Source: an uncultured Pseudomonadales bacterium (lineage in GTDB: Bacteria > Pseudomonadota > Gammaproteobacteria > Pseudomonadales > Azotimanducaceae). From it: a stretch of DNA of 64,000 nt. Of the stretch, positions 48,763 to 58,129 are shown piece by piece; within the stretch, counting starts at the first letter, position 1, and each line of letters starts with the position of its first letter. The stretch is taken from the NCBI GenBank assembly GCA_937921865.1, contig CAKZWF010000003.1:25878-89877 (forward strand). The letters run 5' to 3'. Under the pieces are notes generated by a model. That model saw only the letters and a list, made by a program, of their open reading frames with translations. It ran no database searches and was not told the origin of the DNA. Position numbers and translations under genes: made by a program.

Positions 48763-48994
48763 CCTGAAGCCGCTGATTGCTGGCCCAGTAACGTGCTTCC
48801 AGATAGTGGTGCTCTTCCCATTCGAGCTCTACATTGGTCCAGACATATTGCGGTTCCCGTTCGCCGATCGCCCGATCTTTACGAAGGCAGTCATCCACAT
48901 AGAGTTCCAGCGTGCCCGCATCGTTGAGCGCAATGCGAAAAGGCTTGTGGCGATGGAAGAAAGATAGTTCTGCGGCCAATTTGATATCCAGCAA
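48686..48994 (-). CDS. Conserved-looking hypothetical protein (TTG or upstream non-ATG start; possibly disrupted)
   Basis: LAAELSFFHRHKPFRIALNDAGTLELYVDDCLRKDRAIGEREPQYVWTNVELEWEEHHYLEARYWASNQRLQVTIN; reading frame remains protein-like upstream to YERISTTRLLD, no ATG found. Confidence 0.45.
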   Translation of the reverse strand: MLDIKLAAELSFFHRHKPFRIALNDAGTLELYVDDCLRKDRAIGEREPQYVWTNVELEWEEHHYLEARYWASNQRLQVTINRREVIDRVLSDGESSAVTLPD

Positions 48995-49084
48995 CCTGGT
49001 TGTTGATATGCGCTCATACGTCTACCTGTCCTGCCAGGGTTACCGTATGCTCGCAGCGAGTCACATGTTAACAAGTTACGGGTA

Positions 49085-50455
49085 ATGGTCGAAAACACTG
49101 CGCCAAGATTCCGCAAAGTACTGAAGAACCGCGATGCGATTATGCTGGCGTTTGGCGCCATGATCGGATGGAGCTGGGTGCTGATGACCGGCTTCTGGGT
49201 TGAGACAGCCGGCTCGCTGGGGACGCTGATCGCGTTTGCCGCTGGCGGTCTGGCCATTGCACTGATTGGCCTGACCTACAGCGAACTGGTAGCGGCAATG
49301 CCCAGAGCGGGTGGAGAGCATGTCTATACCCATCGTGGTCTTGGCCCCGGCTGGTCTTTCTGCTGCACCTGGGCGCTGCTGCTGGCTTATGTCAACGTCT
49401 GCCTGTTCGAGGCAGTCGCGCTGCCCACCGCGGTAGAGTATCTGGCGCCGGGTATCCGCATTGGCACCGTCTGGACGATGTTCGGCGCTGACGTTGACCT
49501 GGGTTTCATCCTGATCGGCAGCGGCGCTGCCGCATTCATTACCGTGATCAACGTTTTAGGTATTAAACCCGCTGCTCGCTTTCAGGCTGCGGCTTTCGCA
49601 CTGATCATGCTGGCTGGCGCGCTGCTGCTGATTGGCGCTGTCAGTTTCGGCAGCATGGACAACGCGACTCCGCTGCTGGCAACTCCGGCCACCGGCATTC
49701 TCAGCGTGCTGATCATGGTGCCGGCGCTGCTGGTCGGTTTTGACGTCATTCCTCAGTCAGCGGAAGAGATCAATCTGCCTCCAGGCAGAATCGGCATGCT
49801 GCTGGTGATCTCGGTCTTCCTGGCGGTTGCCTGGTATGCGCTGGTGTCACTTGCCGTAGCATCAGCCATGCCCTCCGAGCAGCTCATCGCCAGCACCATG
49901 GCCACTGGCGATGCCGCCACCACACTGTGGGGCAATTCCAGCGCCGGTGCGTTGCTGGTTCTGGGCGGCGTTGCCGGTATCCTGACCAGCTGGAATGCGT
50001 TTGTGATCGGTGGCAGCCGAGTGTTGTTCGCCCTGGCTGAATCCGGCCAGATCCCGGCAATGTTTGCGCGTCTGCATCCCAAGTACCAGACCCCTTATAT
50101 CGGCATCATCGCCATCGGAGTTCTGTCCTGCCTGGCACCGCTGTTTGGTCGAACCGTGCTGGTCTGGCTGATCAATGCAGGTAGTTTCGCGACCATCATC
50201 GCTTACCTGTTCGTACCGCTGGCTTTTCTGGCGCTCAGAAGAAAAGAACCCGAGCTGGCCAGACCCTTCCGGGTACGCTACCCACGCCTGGTTGGCATCG
50301 GCGGCTTCCTGCTGGCGCTGGCGTTGATCGGCGCATACCTGCCAGGCAGCCCTTCCGCCCTCTCCTGGCCTCATGAATGGATGACCATCACCATCTGGAC
50401 CGTTGTCGGCATCATTGCCTACTGGTACTACGGACGCCGCGGTCGCGGGCACTGA
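49085..50455 (+). CDS. APC family amino acid permease
   Basis: 12 TM; GGLAIALIGLTYSELVAAMPRAGGEHVYTHRGLGP. Confidence 0.92.
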   Translation: MVENTAPRFRKVLKNRDAIMLAFGAMIGWSWVLMTGFWVETAGSLGTLIAFAAGGLAIALIGLTYSELVAAMPRAGGEHVYTHRGLGPGWSFCCTWALLLAYVNVCLFEAVALPTAVEYLAPGIRIGTVWTMFGADVDLGFILIGSGAAAFITVINVLGIKPAARFQAAAFALIMLAGALLLIGAVSFGSMDNATPLLATPATGILSVLIMVPALLVGFDVIPQSAEEINLPPGRIGMLLVISVFLAVAWYALVSLAVASAMPSEQLIASTMATGDAATTLWGNSSAGALLVLGGVAGILTSWNAFVIGGSRVLFALAESGQIPAMFARLHPKYQTPYIGIIAIGVLSCLAPLFGRTVLVWLINAGSFATIIAYLFVPLAFLALRRKEPELARPFRVRYPRLVGIGGFLLALALIGAYLPGSPSALSWPHEWMTITIWTVVGIIAYWYYGRRGRGH

Positions 50456-50474
50456 GACATCAGCGGAGCATCCC

Positions 50475-51671
50475 TCAGAACAGAGACTCCTGGGGGTTGG
50501 GAACTGCGAACAGATCTGTGCGCAGCTCCGGCAGCCGAACTCCCTCAAGACCGTGGCGGCGCAGCGCTTTGGCAAAGCGGGTGCCAATCAGCTCTGCGAT
50601 AGGCCCGGAACCGACCATACGCTGCCCCCACTGCGCCTGATACAGCTTGCCTCCCCGAGCCGAGCGCAGCGCGTTCTCCACCCGCTCGGTTTTCAATGGA
50701 TAGTAGCGTTCCAGCCAGGAATGGAACATCGGCGCCACTTCCAGCGGGAGCCGGAGCAGGATATACGCAAGCGCTCCAGCACCTGCATCAACACAGGTTG
50801 AGACGATGTCTTCGAGTTCGGCATCATTGATGAAAGGAATCACCGGCGCCACCATCACCCCTGTGGGAATCCCGGCAGCCCGCAGCGTTCGAATCACTTT
50901 CAGACGCGCCGCCGGTCCGGCAGTTCTGGGTTCCAGGCGGGCCTTCAACGCGTTGTCGAGAGTGGTCACACTGATGTGAACGTTGACCAGACCCTGCTCG
51001 GCCAGAGCTTCCAGCAGATCCAGATCGCGAAGAATCAGCTGACTTTTGGTAACAATGCTGACCGGATGTCGATGGGCCAGCAGCACCTCCAGGATCTTTC
51101 GGGTAATGCGTTTGTCGCGCTCAGCAGGCTGGTAGGGATCCGTATTGGTGCCCATCGCAATGGTTCGGCAGGTATAGCGACGGCTGGCAAGTTCTGCCTC
51201 CAGATTCGCCTGGACCCGGGTTTTGTAGAAAATCTGGGTTTCGAAATCGAGCCCCGGAGAGAGATCCAGATAGGCATGCGTCGGCCGGGCAAAGCAATAC
51301 ACGCAACCGTGCTCACAGCCTTTATAGGCATTGATGGAACGATCGAAGCCGATATCCGGTGAGCGATTGCGGGTGATCAAACGAACAGTTCTATCAGGCA
51401 ACAGCTTGGTGGCGGGACCGGAGCGTGAAAACTCCTCCCCAGCAGCTGTGTCTTCTGCTGCGTCTAGCGCTGTGTCTAGCGCTGAGCCTTCTGCGCTGGC
51501 AGCCGCAAGACCAGCTGAGTGGGACGTCTCACCAGGGTGCCAGCCGTCATCCACAGGCACAGCAATTCGGGCGAGGTAACGCGACGGTGGGCTCAAGGTA
51601 GCTCCCCTGGTTTTATCCACCGACTTACCGGCTGCAGGGATGCTTATCTTGCTGGACATGCTCCTGTTCAA
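50475..51671 (-). CDS. Radical SAM protein, PA0069/spore photoproduct lyase-like family
   Basis: NAYKGCEHGCVYCFARPTHAYLDLSPGLDFETQIFYK, GTNTDPYQPAE. Confidence 0.9.
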   Translation of the reverse strand: MNRSMSSKISIPAAGKSVDKTRGATLSPPSRYLARIAVPVDDGWHPGETSHSAGLAAASAEGSALDTALDAAEDTAAGEEFSRSGPATKLLPDRTVRLITRNRSPDIGFDRSINAYKGCEHGCVYCFARPTHAYLDLSPGLDFETQIFYKTRVQANLEAELASRRYTCRTIAMGTNTDPYQPAERDKRITRKILEVLLAHRHPVSIVTKSQLILRDLDLLEALAEQGLVNVHISVTTLDNALKARLEPRTAGPAARLKVIRTLRAAGIPTGVMVAPVIPFINDAELEDIVSTCVDAGAGALAYILLRLPLEVAPMFHSWLERYYPLKTERVENALRSARGGKLYQAQWGQRMVGSGPIAELIGTRFAKALRRHGLEGVRLPELRTDLFAVPNPQESLF

Positions 51672-51699
51672 TCTCTTTTTGTCTCACGCGATCCGTATA

Positions 51700-51715
51700 C
51701 TGTATGTATATACAG
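51700..51715 (-). promoter_or_regulatory. LexA-type SOS box CTGTATGTATATACAG
   Basis: Near-identical to E. coli/Pseudomonas consensus CTGTATATATATACAG, with flanking TA on both sides; 28 bp upstream of the radical SAM start. Confidence 0.88.
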
Positions 51716-51736
51716 TATTATTTCAAGCGCTGCGCG

Positions 51737-52858
51737 TCAGCCGTCTGTCAGACGCTCGCCAAACAGCCAACTCAATATCCGATCGTTTTCTTCCCGAGGG
51801 TAGGTATGGGAGAGGTCGGCCAGTTCCCGATACTCCACGGCAGCACCCGCTGCGCTGAGGCTGTCCCTGGCGGTGCGGGCCACATCAACCGGAAACATCC
51901 AATCCAGCGCCCCGTGGGTAAGATAAACCGGCAGGCCCTGCAGCCGCTCGGTTGTCGTGCCTTCCAGCAGCATAGGATGAAAACTGGCGCTGATCGGCGC
52001 CAGGTGGGTGAACGGTGAGTCTTCGGGCAATCCGCTCACATAGCTGTAGGTGCCACCATCAGACATTCCTGTGAGCAGTATCTTTTCGGGATCTATCGAC
52101 CATTGCCCAGTCACGAAGTCGACAATCCCCGCCAGATTCGCAGCATCGTGATCGGGGCCCATCAGCGACCAGGTGTCTCCAGTCGACGTTGCCGAGACCA
52201 GAATTACGCCACGGGTCCTGGCATCCCGCAGCCAGCTCCACAGGAAGCTGCGACCGTGACCGCTGCCTCCGTGCAGCGCGACCACCAGCGGCCAGGACTG
52301 ATCGGCTGTGTAATACTCAGGCACATAGACGGAGAAACCACCGCGCTGGGTCTTATCGTTACTGGCATGGACTATGCCTACGTCTTCGCGTCCCGGATCC
52401 TCGCTCGCCAGCCGAGCCAGGGTCTCGGCATCTTCCCGCCAGGGTGCGCTGATGAAGTAGCGGTTCACCGGCGGCAGCATGAAGGCTACCGGATACAGCG
52501 TTTCAATCGCCCGGGTGGCAAAACCCATCGCACGATAAGCGTCCATCGCAGGATTGCTCTGGGTGAGGCAGGCGGTCAGACCATCGAATGCCTGCATTGC
52601 CTCGGTGGCAGACTGTTGGATCTGGCCAGCAAATCCCAGCAGATTTTCTGGCCATGGCGCTGCTGCAAACGTCTCCAGACCTGCCGTCAGCGGCGCCTGC
52701 AGGTCCGCTATTGCAGCCACCACTTCGGCCATCTGCGGTGGGTGCAGATGCCGCCCGGCAAACGCCAGACCGTCCAGCGCCATCAGCAGCGGCGGCACCA
52801 GTGATGTGGTTGCCTCCAGCAGAACGTCGGTTTCATCAGCCATGCTCTCTCTCCTCAA
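51737..52858 (-). CDS. Alpha/beta hydrolase (esterase/poly-hydroxyalkanoate depolymerase-like)
   Basis: PLVVALHGGSGHGRSFLWSW, LLTGMSDGGTYSYV, LPVYLTHGALDWMFPVD. Confidence 0.82.
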   Translation of the reverse strand: MRRESMADETDVLLEATTSLVPPLLMALDGLAFAGRHLHPPQMAEVVAAIADLQAPLTAGLETFAAAPWPENLLGFAGQIQQSATEAMQAFDGLTACLTQSNPAMDAYRAMGFATRAIETLYPVAFMLPPVNRYFISAPWREDAETLARLASEDPGREDVGIVHASNDKTQRGGFSVYVPEYYTADQSWPLVVALHGGSGHGRSFLWSWLRDARTRGVILVSATSTGDTWSLMGPDHDAANLAGIVDFVTGQWSIDPEKILLTGMSDGGTYSYVSGLPEDSPFTHLAPISASFHPMLLEGTTTERLQGLPVYLTHGALDWMFPVDVARTARDSLSAAGAAVEYRELADLSHTYPREENDRILSWLFGERLTDG

Positions 52859-52963
52859 TATCGCCTCGAACTCTGCCCATAATCAGTCGTTTCGATCCCG
52901 CGGCGTTCTGGCACAGGCAACGCAAACTGGCTAATCTGTTTTCGAAACTGCAAGGCACCAACC

Positions 52964-53821
52964 ATGAGCAAAGCTGACTTCGACCGCAGCGCCGAAGATG
53001 TGGGCAACATCCTGCAACTCGAACACGTCAACCTGACCGTACCGGACCAGGGCATCGCCGCTCTGTTTTATGTGACCGGGCTGGGTTTCACCCGGGATCC
53101 CTACATCGACTTCGGGACCCGCAACATGTGGGTCAATCTCGGCGCCCAGCAGTTTCACCTGCCGAAAGCAGACCCGCAGCTGTTTCGCGGTCACATCAGT
53201 GTCGTGGTTCCGGATCTGGATGATCTCAAAAAGCGCCTGGACTTCATAACCAAACCCATGGCCGGCAGCAAATTCGCCTGGACCGAACAGGCTGACCATC
53301 TGGCTCTGAGGTGTCCCTGGGGCAACGACATCCGCGCCTATGCACCAGGGCGCTTCAGCAGAATGCCGCTGGGCATGCCGGAAGTGACCGTTACAGTGCC
53401 CGCGGCAACCAGTGCCGGCATCTGTCGCTTCTACCAGCAGGTCATGCGCTGCCCGGCCAGCCACAGCGGCGGTATTACCCGGGTAAAAGTTGGTTATAAC
53501 CAGGAACTGGTGTTCGCAGAAGGCGATCAGGTCAGTGGCTATGATGGCCATCACATCGCCGTCTACGTTGCCGACTTTTCTGGACCCCACAGCTGGTTGC
53601 AGGAACGTCAGCTGATCAGCGAAGAATCGGATCAACATCAGTACCGTTTTGTGTCCATTGTTGATCCGGACAGCGGTGAGGTACTGACCGAACTCGAACA
53701 TGAGGTTCGCTCGATGAGCCACGCGATGGCTAACCGCCCCCTGGTGAACCGAAACCCGGCCGTGAACTTCTTCACCTATCAGAAAGGCAACGAAATCTTC
53801 ACCCCAGGTGAGCGAGTATGA
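52964..53821 (+). CDS. VOC (vicinal oxygen chelate) family protein
   Basis: [61 protein letters not shown]. Confidence 0.82.
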   Translation: MSKADFDRSAEDVGNILQLEHVNLTVPDQGIAALFYVTGLGFTRDPYIDFGTRNMWVNLGAQQFHLPKADPQLFRGHISVVVPDLDDLKKRLDFITKPMAGSKFAWTEQADHLALRCPWGNDIRAYAPGRFSRMPLGMPEVTVTVPAATSAGICRFYQQVMRCPASHSGGITRVKVGYNQELVFAEGDQVSGYDGHHIAVYVADFSGPHSWLQERQLISEESDQHQYRFVSIVDPDSGEVLTELEHEVRSMSHAMANRPLVNRNPAVNFFTYQKGNEIFTPGERV

Positions 53822-54651
53822 GTGAAGCAATCAAAGAGGCGACCATGGCTGACGAACCCTACTATCTGCCGCTGGCGGACGAAGTCGCTATCTTTCAGGC
53901 CGCCTATGACGCCCGGCTGCCGATTCTGCTGAAGGGTCCAACCGGATGCGGTAAAACCCGCTTTGTCGAGCATATGGCCTGGCGCTTATACCAGCAGCAG
54001 CGCCAGAGCACACTGGAGACACCACTGGTCACTATATCCTGCCATGAGGATCTGACTGCTACTGACCTCGTGGGGCGTTACCTGCTGCGTGGTGACGAAA
54101 CTGTCTGGCAGGATGGCCCGCTGACCAGCGCAGTGCGCTCAGGCGCCATCTGTTATCTGGACGAGGTAGTCGAGGCACGCAAAGACACCACCGTACTGAT
54201 TCACTCGCTCACCGATCATCGACGCATACTGCCAATCGACAAAACCGGCGAACTGGTCAGCGCCCACGATGACTTTCTGCTGGTGATCTCATACAACCCG
54301 GGCTATCAGAGCGTGCTCAAGGATCTGAAACCCAGCACGCGGCAGCGCTTTGTCAGCCTGGAATTCGACTACCCGGCTGAAGAGCAGGAGTCGACCATCA
54401 TTGCCCATGAGACAGGTATCGATGACCAGCTGGCGCATCGACTGGCTTTGATTGGCGCCAAAGTCCGCAACCTCAAAGAACATGGCTTCGAAGAAGGTGT
54501 GAGCACCCGCTTGCTGATCTACACCGGCAGCCTGGTGGATAAAGGCGTTGATCCGCGTCGAGCAGCAGATATTGCCATCGTCAACGCCGTATCGGACGAT
54601 CCAACCGTGCAGCAGGCCATAGCTGATATCGTCGACGTCGTCTTGCCGTGA
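53818..54651 (+). CDS. CbbQ/NirQ/NorQ-type MoxR AAA ATPase
   Basis: [19 protein letters not shown] Walker [33 protein letters not shown] overlap with VOC gene. Confidence 0.92.
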   Translation: MSEAIKEATMADEPYYLPLADEVAIFQAAYDARLPILLKGPTGCGKTRFVEHMAWRLYQQQRQSTLETPLVTISCHEDLTATDLVGRYLLRGDETVWQDGPLTSAVRSGAICYLDEVVEARKDTTVLIHSLTDHRRILPIDKTGELVSAHDDFLLVISYNPGYQSVLKDLKPSTRQRFVSLEFDYPAEEQESTIIAHETGIDDQLAHRLALIGAKVRNLKEHGFEEGVSTRLLIYTGSLVDKGVDPRRAADIAIVNAVSDDPTVQQAIADIVDVVLP

Positions 54652-56654
54652 TTCAACTCGTCGATTCAGAGGACACGCTGACGCTGTTCACTGAAGGTAT
54701 CGCCGGGCGCTACTTTCACATCAAAGCGACCGCAGAGTTCAACCCTGCGCGGCTGGAAATAGACGAACACAGCGGATCGGCAACCCAGGACACAATCTAC
54801 CTGCCGGAGCAGATCGAATACCCTGACAGCGCTGGCTATCGTGTGCTGGCGATGGAGCAGCTCGGCTATCGGGAATTCGGCAGCTATCAGTTCCGCATCG
54901 ATGTTGCCCTGCAGCGCATACCCGGACTTGCTCAGCTGACCCCTGCACAGCAGAGCACCCGGGAAAGCGACCTCGCTACTTATTATCGACACGTACAACA
55001 TCCGGGTCTGCTGAAACAGTTGCACGCCAGCTGCGAAAAATACCGTGTTCTGGCTTGTTTGAAGCAGCGCTACCCGGGTTTCCAACGCCACCAGCAAGCA
55101 TTTGCCAGATACCGCCACCGCCAACTCTCTTCACAGGTCAATGATCCGCTGAACAACCTGTTGCTGACTCTCGACGCTTTTACTGACGGCATTGTTGACG
55201 ACATCATGCTGGAGCCCGAACTGCTCGAGTTGTTCCAGGTCGCGAGCAGTCTGATCACCGAGCACTGCAATCTCAACGCCGATGTCTACGACGCTGCTGC
55301 AGCGGCGTTCGCGATCTATCAGCTCATCGCACCACACATTCGCCTGCTCGACGCTTCAGAAGAAATGGCAACTGCCGATGTCAGCGTCGACGACTGGATG
55401 CAACGCGAGGATCGACTCGAGGACTGGAAAGAAGCCCTTGCAGACATTGACAGCCGCATACAGATCGAATTCGCGCCCGGCACAGAACTGGAGGCGGATA
55501 CTACCGATGGACTCAGTGAAGGAGACTTACGTCAAGAGGATGTAGATCTCAGAGTACTGAAAAACGAGCGGGACAATCTGTCCCGCAAACTGGAGATGGA
55601 AAAGTCGGCGATCAGAGATGCGCTGGGCTCAGCGAGACCGGCAGCACGCAGCTATCGCTACGACGAGTGGGACTACACGCGTCGCAGTTACCTGCGCCAC
55701 TGGTGTCGGCTGTTTGAAGAACCGCTGGCAGGAAACCCCGACAGCAGCGATCTACAGGCATTGAAACAAGTAATCAAACGCCATGCGCCCGGAGTCCTGA
55801 AGCGATTTGAACAGATCAAACCGCTGGGCTTCCAGCGGGTCTCCCGAGTGGCCGACGGTGATGAAATTGATCTGAATGCCCTGATCCAGGCCCGACAGGA
55901 TGTCCGCGCAGGCAAAACCCCGGATGAAAGAGTCTACAGCCGCAAAGAACGCGTACATCGCGATGTCTGCGCGGTATTCCTGGTGGATCTTTCCGCCTCT
56001 ACCGACGATCCCATTGAGCCGCCGGAGCCCGTTATCCATGAGCCGCAGGGGGACGAACTGTTCAATATGCGCGATCCCTACAACGATGATATGGACCTGG
56101 GCGCAGACAGTGATGAGCCGGTTCGCAGAATCATCGATCTGCAGCGGGAATCCATGGTGGTGATGGCGACTGCGCTTGAACACCTTGGCGACAGCTACGG
56201 GATTTACGGTTTTTCCGGCTACGGCCGGGACTGTGTAGAGTTTTTTGTCGCCAAAGAACCCGATCAGGCGTTTACCCCGGCAACCCTCTCAGCCATCGCC
56301 GGTATGACACCAAAACGGTCCACGCGCATGGGTCCGGCCATTCGCCACGCAACCAGTAAGCTGACCGGTTCGGGTCATGCAATGAAACTGTTGATCATTC
56401 TCAGCGATGGTTTCCCACAGGACTGCGACTACGGACCGGAACGCGGTGACCACCACTACGGGCTGATGGATACCGCCAAATCTCTGGAAGAAGCGCACAA
56501 CAAAGGGGTCGAAACCTTCTGTGTCACCGTCGATAAATCCGGCCATGACTATCTGAAAGAGATGTGTCCGGATTCGCGCTATCTGATTATTGATGAGATC
56601 GAAGATCTGCCGGAGGCACTGTCTAAGGTTTATCAGACGCTGGCGGGGCGTTAG
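54648..56654 (+). CDS. CbbO/NorD-type VWA-domain protein
   Basis: [12 protein letters not shown] (MIDAS DxSxS), [33 protein letters not shown] start overlaps AAA gene stop. Confidence 0.92.
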   Translation: MIQLVDSEDTLTLFTEGIAGRYFHIKATAEFNPARLEIDEHSGSATQDTIYLPEQIEYPDSAGYRVLAMEQLGYREFGSYQFRIDVALQRIPGLAQLTPAQQSTRESDLATYYRHVQHPGLLKQLHASCEKYRVLACLKQRYPGFQRHQQAFARYRHRQLSSQVNDPLNNLLLTLDAFTDGIVDDIMLEPELLELFQVASSLITEHCNLNADVYDAAAAAFAIYQLIAPHIRLLDASEEMATADVSVDDWMQREDRLEDWKEALADIDSRIQIEFAPGTELEADTTDGLSEGDLRQEDVDLRVLKNERDNLSRKLEMEKSAIRDALGSARPAARSYRYDEWDYTRRSYLRHWCRLFEEPLAGNPDSSDLQALKQVIKRHAPGVLKRFEQIKPLGFQRVSRVADGDEIDLNALIQARQDVRAGKTPDERVYSRKERVHRDVCAVFLVDLSASTDDPIEPPEPVIHEPQGDELFNMRDPYNDDMDLGADSDEPVRRIIDLQRESMVVMATALEHLGDSYGIYGFSGYGRDCVEFFVAKEPDQAFTPATLSAIAGMTPKRSTRMGPAIRHATSKLTGSGHAMKLLIILSDGFPQDCDYGPERGDHHYGLMDTAKSLEEAHNKGVETFCVTVDKSGHDYLKEMCPDSRYLIIDEIEDLPEALSKVYQTLAGR

Positions 56655-56691
56655 GCGTACCAGGACTGGATTAAAACGGGGCTCTTCGGCA

Positions 56692-56829
56692 GAAAGGGTC
56701 CGGGGGGGTAGTTTTCCTACCCTCGCTCGGGTCGTCCCGACTGCCCTAGCTTACCGATCAGCCCCTGCGGGTCTGATCGGCGCGGTCAGCTTCGCTACTC
56801 GGTCCGGAAAACTACCCCCGGGCCCTTTC
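56692..56829. repeat. 138-bp element bounded by imperfect inverted repeats with two internal hairpins
   Basis: GAAAGGGTCCGGGGGGGTAGTTTTCC (56692-56717) vs GGAAAACTACCCCCGGGCCCTTTC (56806-56829); internal CCGATCAG/CTGATCGG (56754-56780) and TCGGG/CCCGA (56727-56740). Confidence 0.8.
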
Positions 56830-56873
56830 AGCTTGAGGCCATACAGTGCTTCGCTGCTAGCTGTCGTCGCTTG

Positions 56874-57545
56874 CTAGTCTTCGCCCATTCCGAACAACAG
56901 CAGCAGCCAGCTGAACATGTTGTAGATCGACATATAGAGGGTTGTGGTTGCGAGGATGTAGTTGGTTTCGCCGCCATGAATGATGGCGCTGGTCTGCCAG
57001 AGGATCAGACCGCTCATCAGCAGCACTACAGCAGCGCCAATGGCGCCCATGAAAGCGCTTAAGTCCATAAACCAGCTGAGCATGACCACAGCGAAGACCA
57101 CCAGAATACCGACGGTCAGAAAACTGGTCATGAAACTGAAGTCTTTACGGGTGATCAGCGCGACCGCAGACAGACCTATAAAGGCCGCCGCAGTGGACGC
57201 CAGGGCCATCGTAACTACGTCAGCACCGTTGGGCATCTGCAGATAGAGATTCAGAATCGGACCCATGGTGTAGCCGAGGAAGCCGGTAAAAGCGAAAACC
57301 CAGAACAGGCCCCAGGCGCTGTTGGCGGTTTTATTGATCGCGATCAGCAGCACAATCCAGCCGCCCAGCGTGAGCAGCAGACCCGGATGAGGCAGATTGA
57401 GCGACAGGGATATGCCTGCGGTCACTGCACTGAACGCCAGGGTCATGCCCAGCAACAGGTAGGTATTTCGCAGTACGCGGTTAACTTCGATAGCCGACCC
57501 GGCAGCTGCACCGGTTCGAACTGCTGATATAGGTTGTTCAGCCAT
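56874..57545 (-). CDS. Bax inhibitor-1/YccA family membrane protein
   Basis: 7 TM, GYTMGPILNLYLQMPNGADVVTMALASTAAAFIGLSAVALITRKDFSFM; start after GGAGGAAAC. Confidence 0.93.
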   Translation of the reverse strand: MAEQPISAVRTGAAAGSAIEVNRVLRNTYLLLGMTLAFSAVTAGISLSLNLPHPGLLLTLGGWIVLLIAINKTANSAWGLFWVFAFTGFLGYTMGPILNLYLQMPNGADVVTMALASTAAAFIGLSAVALITRKDFSFMTSFLTVGILVVFAVVMLSWFMDLSAFMGAIGAAVVLLMSGLILWQTSAIIHGGETNYILATTTLYMSIYNMFSWLLLLFGMGED

Positions 57546-57713
57546 GGCTGTTTCCTCCAAAATTCCCGTCAGCGGGGTCAGAATGCGCCCCGCTTATCTG
57601 CAATGATGTATAGGCGCTTGCGGAGTTAATATCAAGAGAACTTATTCCAGACTTTATGCGACTGAGATGTAAGTACCATCACCTCGAAGAATCCAAACCG
57701 AACGGAGATCACT

Positions 57714-58064
57714 ATGAATAAAGGACTCAAAGTCTGCCTCGGCGCGGTGCTGTGCGTCGCTCTGGCTGGCTGTTGGAATGGTGAGAATGTCCACGTCAAC
57801 ATGGGCACAGTGTCGATTGGCCAGCAGCTATTGGATCTCAAAGCCGCAGCGAATGCCGGCGCAATGAGTCAGGAGGAGTATCAGCTGACCCGTGAGAAGA
57901 TCCTGTCTCTGGTGCACGGCTGTGGTGATTCCTCAGCAGCAAGCGAAGATGAGGCGGTCGAACGAGATGAGGATCAGGCAGCGTTATCCGGTCACCGCTC
58001 CCCCGGCGCAAGCATTCTGCGATGGCAACGAGGAACTCGGGACCCTGCAGCGAAGACAGTTTAA
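57714..58064 (+). CDS. Small lipoprotein with C-terminal SHOCT-like helix-turn-helix
   Basis: Lipobox VALAGC; LLDLKAAANAGAMSQEEYQLTREKILSLV. Confidence 0.6.
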   Translation: MNKGLKVCLGAVLCVALAGCWNGENVHVNMGTVSIGQQLLDLKAAANAGAMSQEEYQLTREKILSLVHGCGDSSAASEDEAVERDEDQAALSGHRSPGASILRWQRGTRDPAAKTV

Positions 58065-58129
58065 TCAGCGCGGTTGCAGATAGCGGTAGGTTGGCGTTGA
58101 GCTTGCCAGGATAGTTCATGGACGTGCGT

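Noticed and set aside
51431-51510. Short Ala/Ser-rich repeats (TCTAGCGCTGTG/TCTAGCGCTGAG) in the radical SAM N-terminus
   Set aside because: Two-copy low-complexity stretch inside a variable N-terminal linker; too weak to report as a separate finding.
52931-53830. 299-aa minus-strand ORF
   Set aside because: Antisense to the VOC-family gene, whose translational coupling to the AAA gene supports the plus strand.
53818-56654. Denitrification norQD or RuBisCO cbbQO cluster
   Set aside because: No norCB, nir, or cbbLS genes in the window, so pathway-specific gene names were not assigned.
56692-56829. Possible integron attC site
   Set aside because: Palindromic and of plausible length, but no R'/R'' core (GTTRRRY / RYYYAAC) or integrase was seen.
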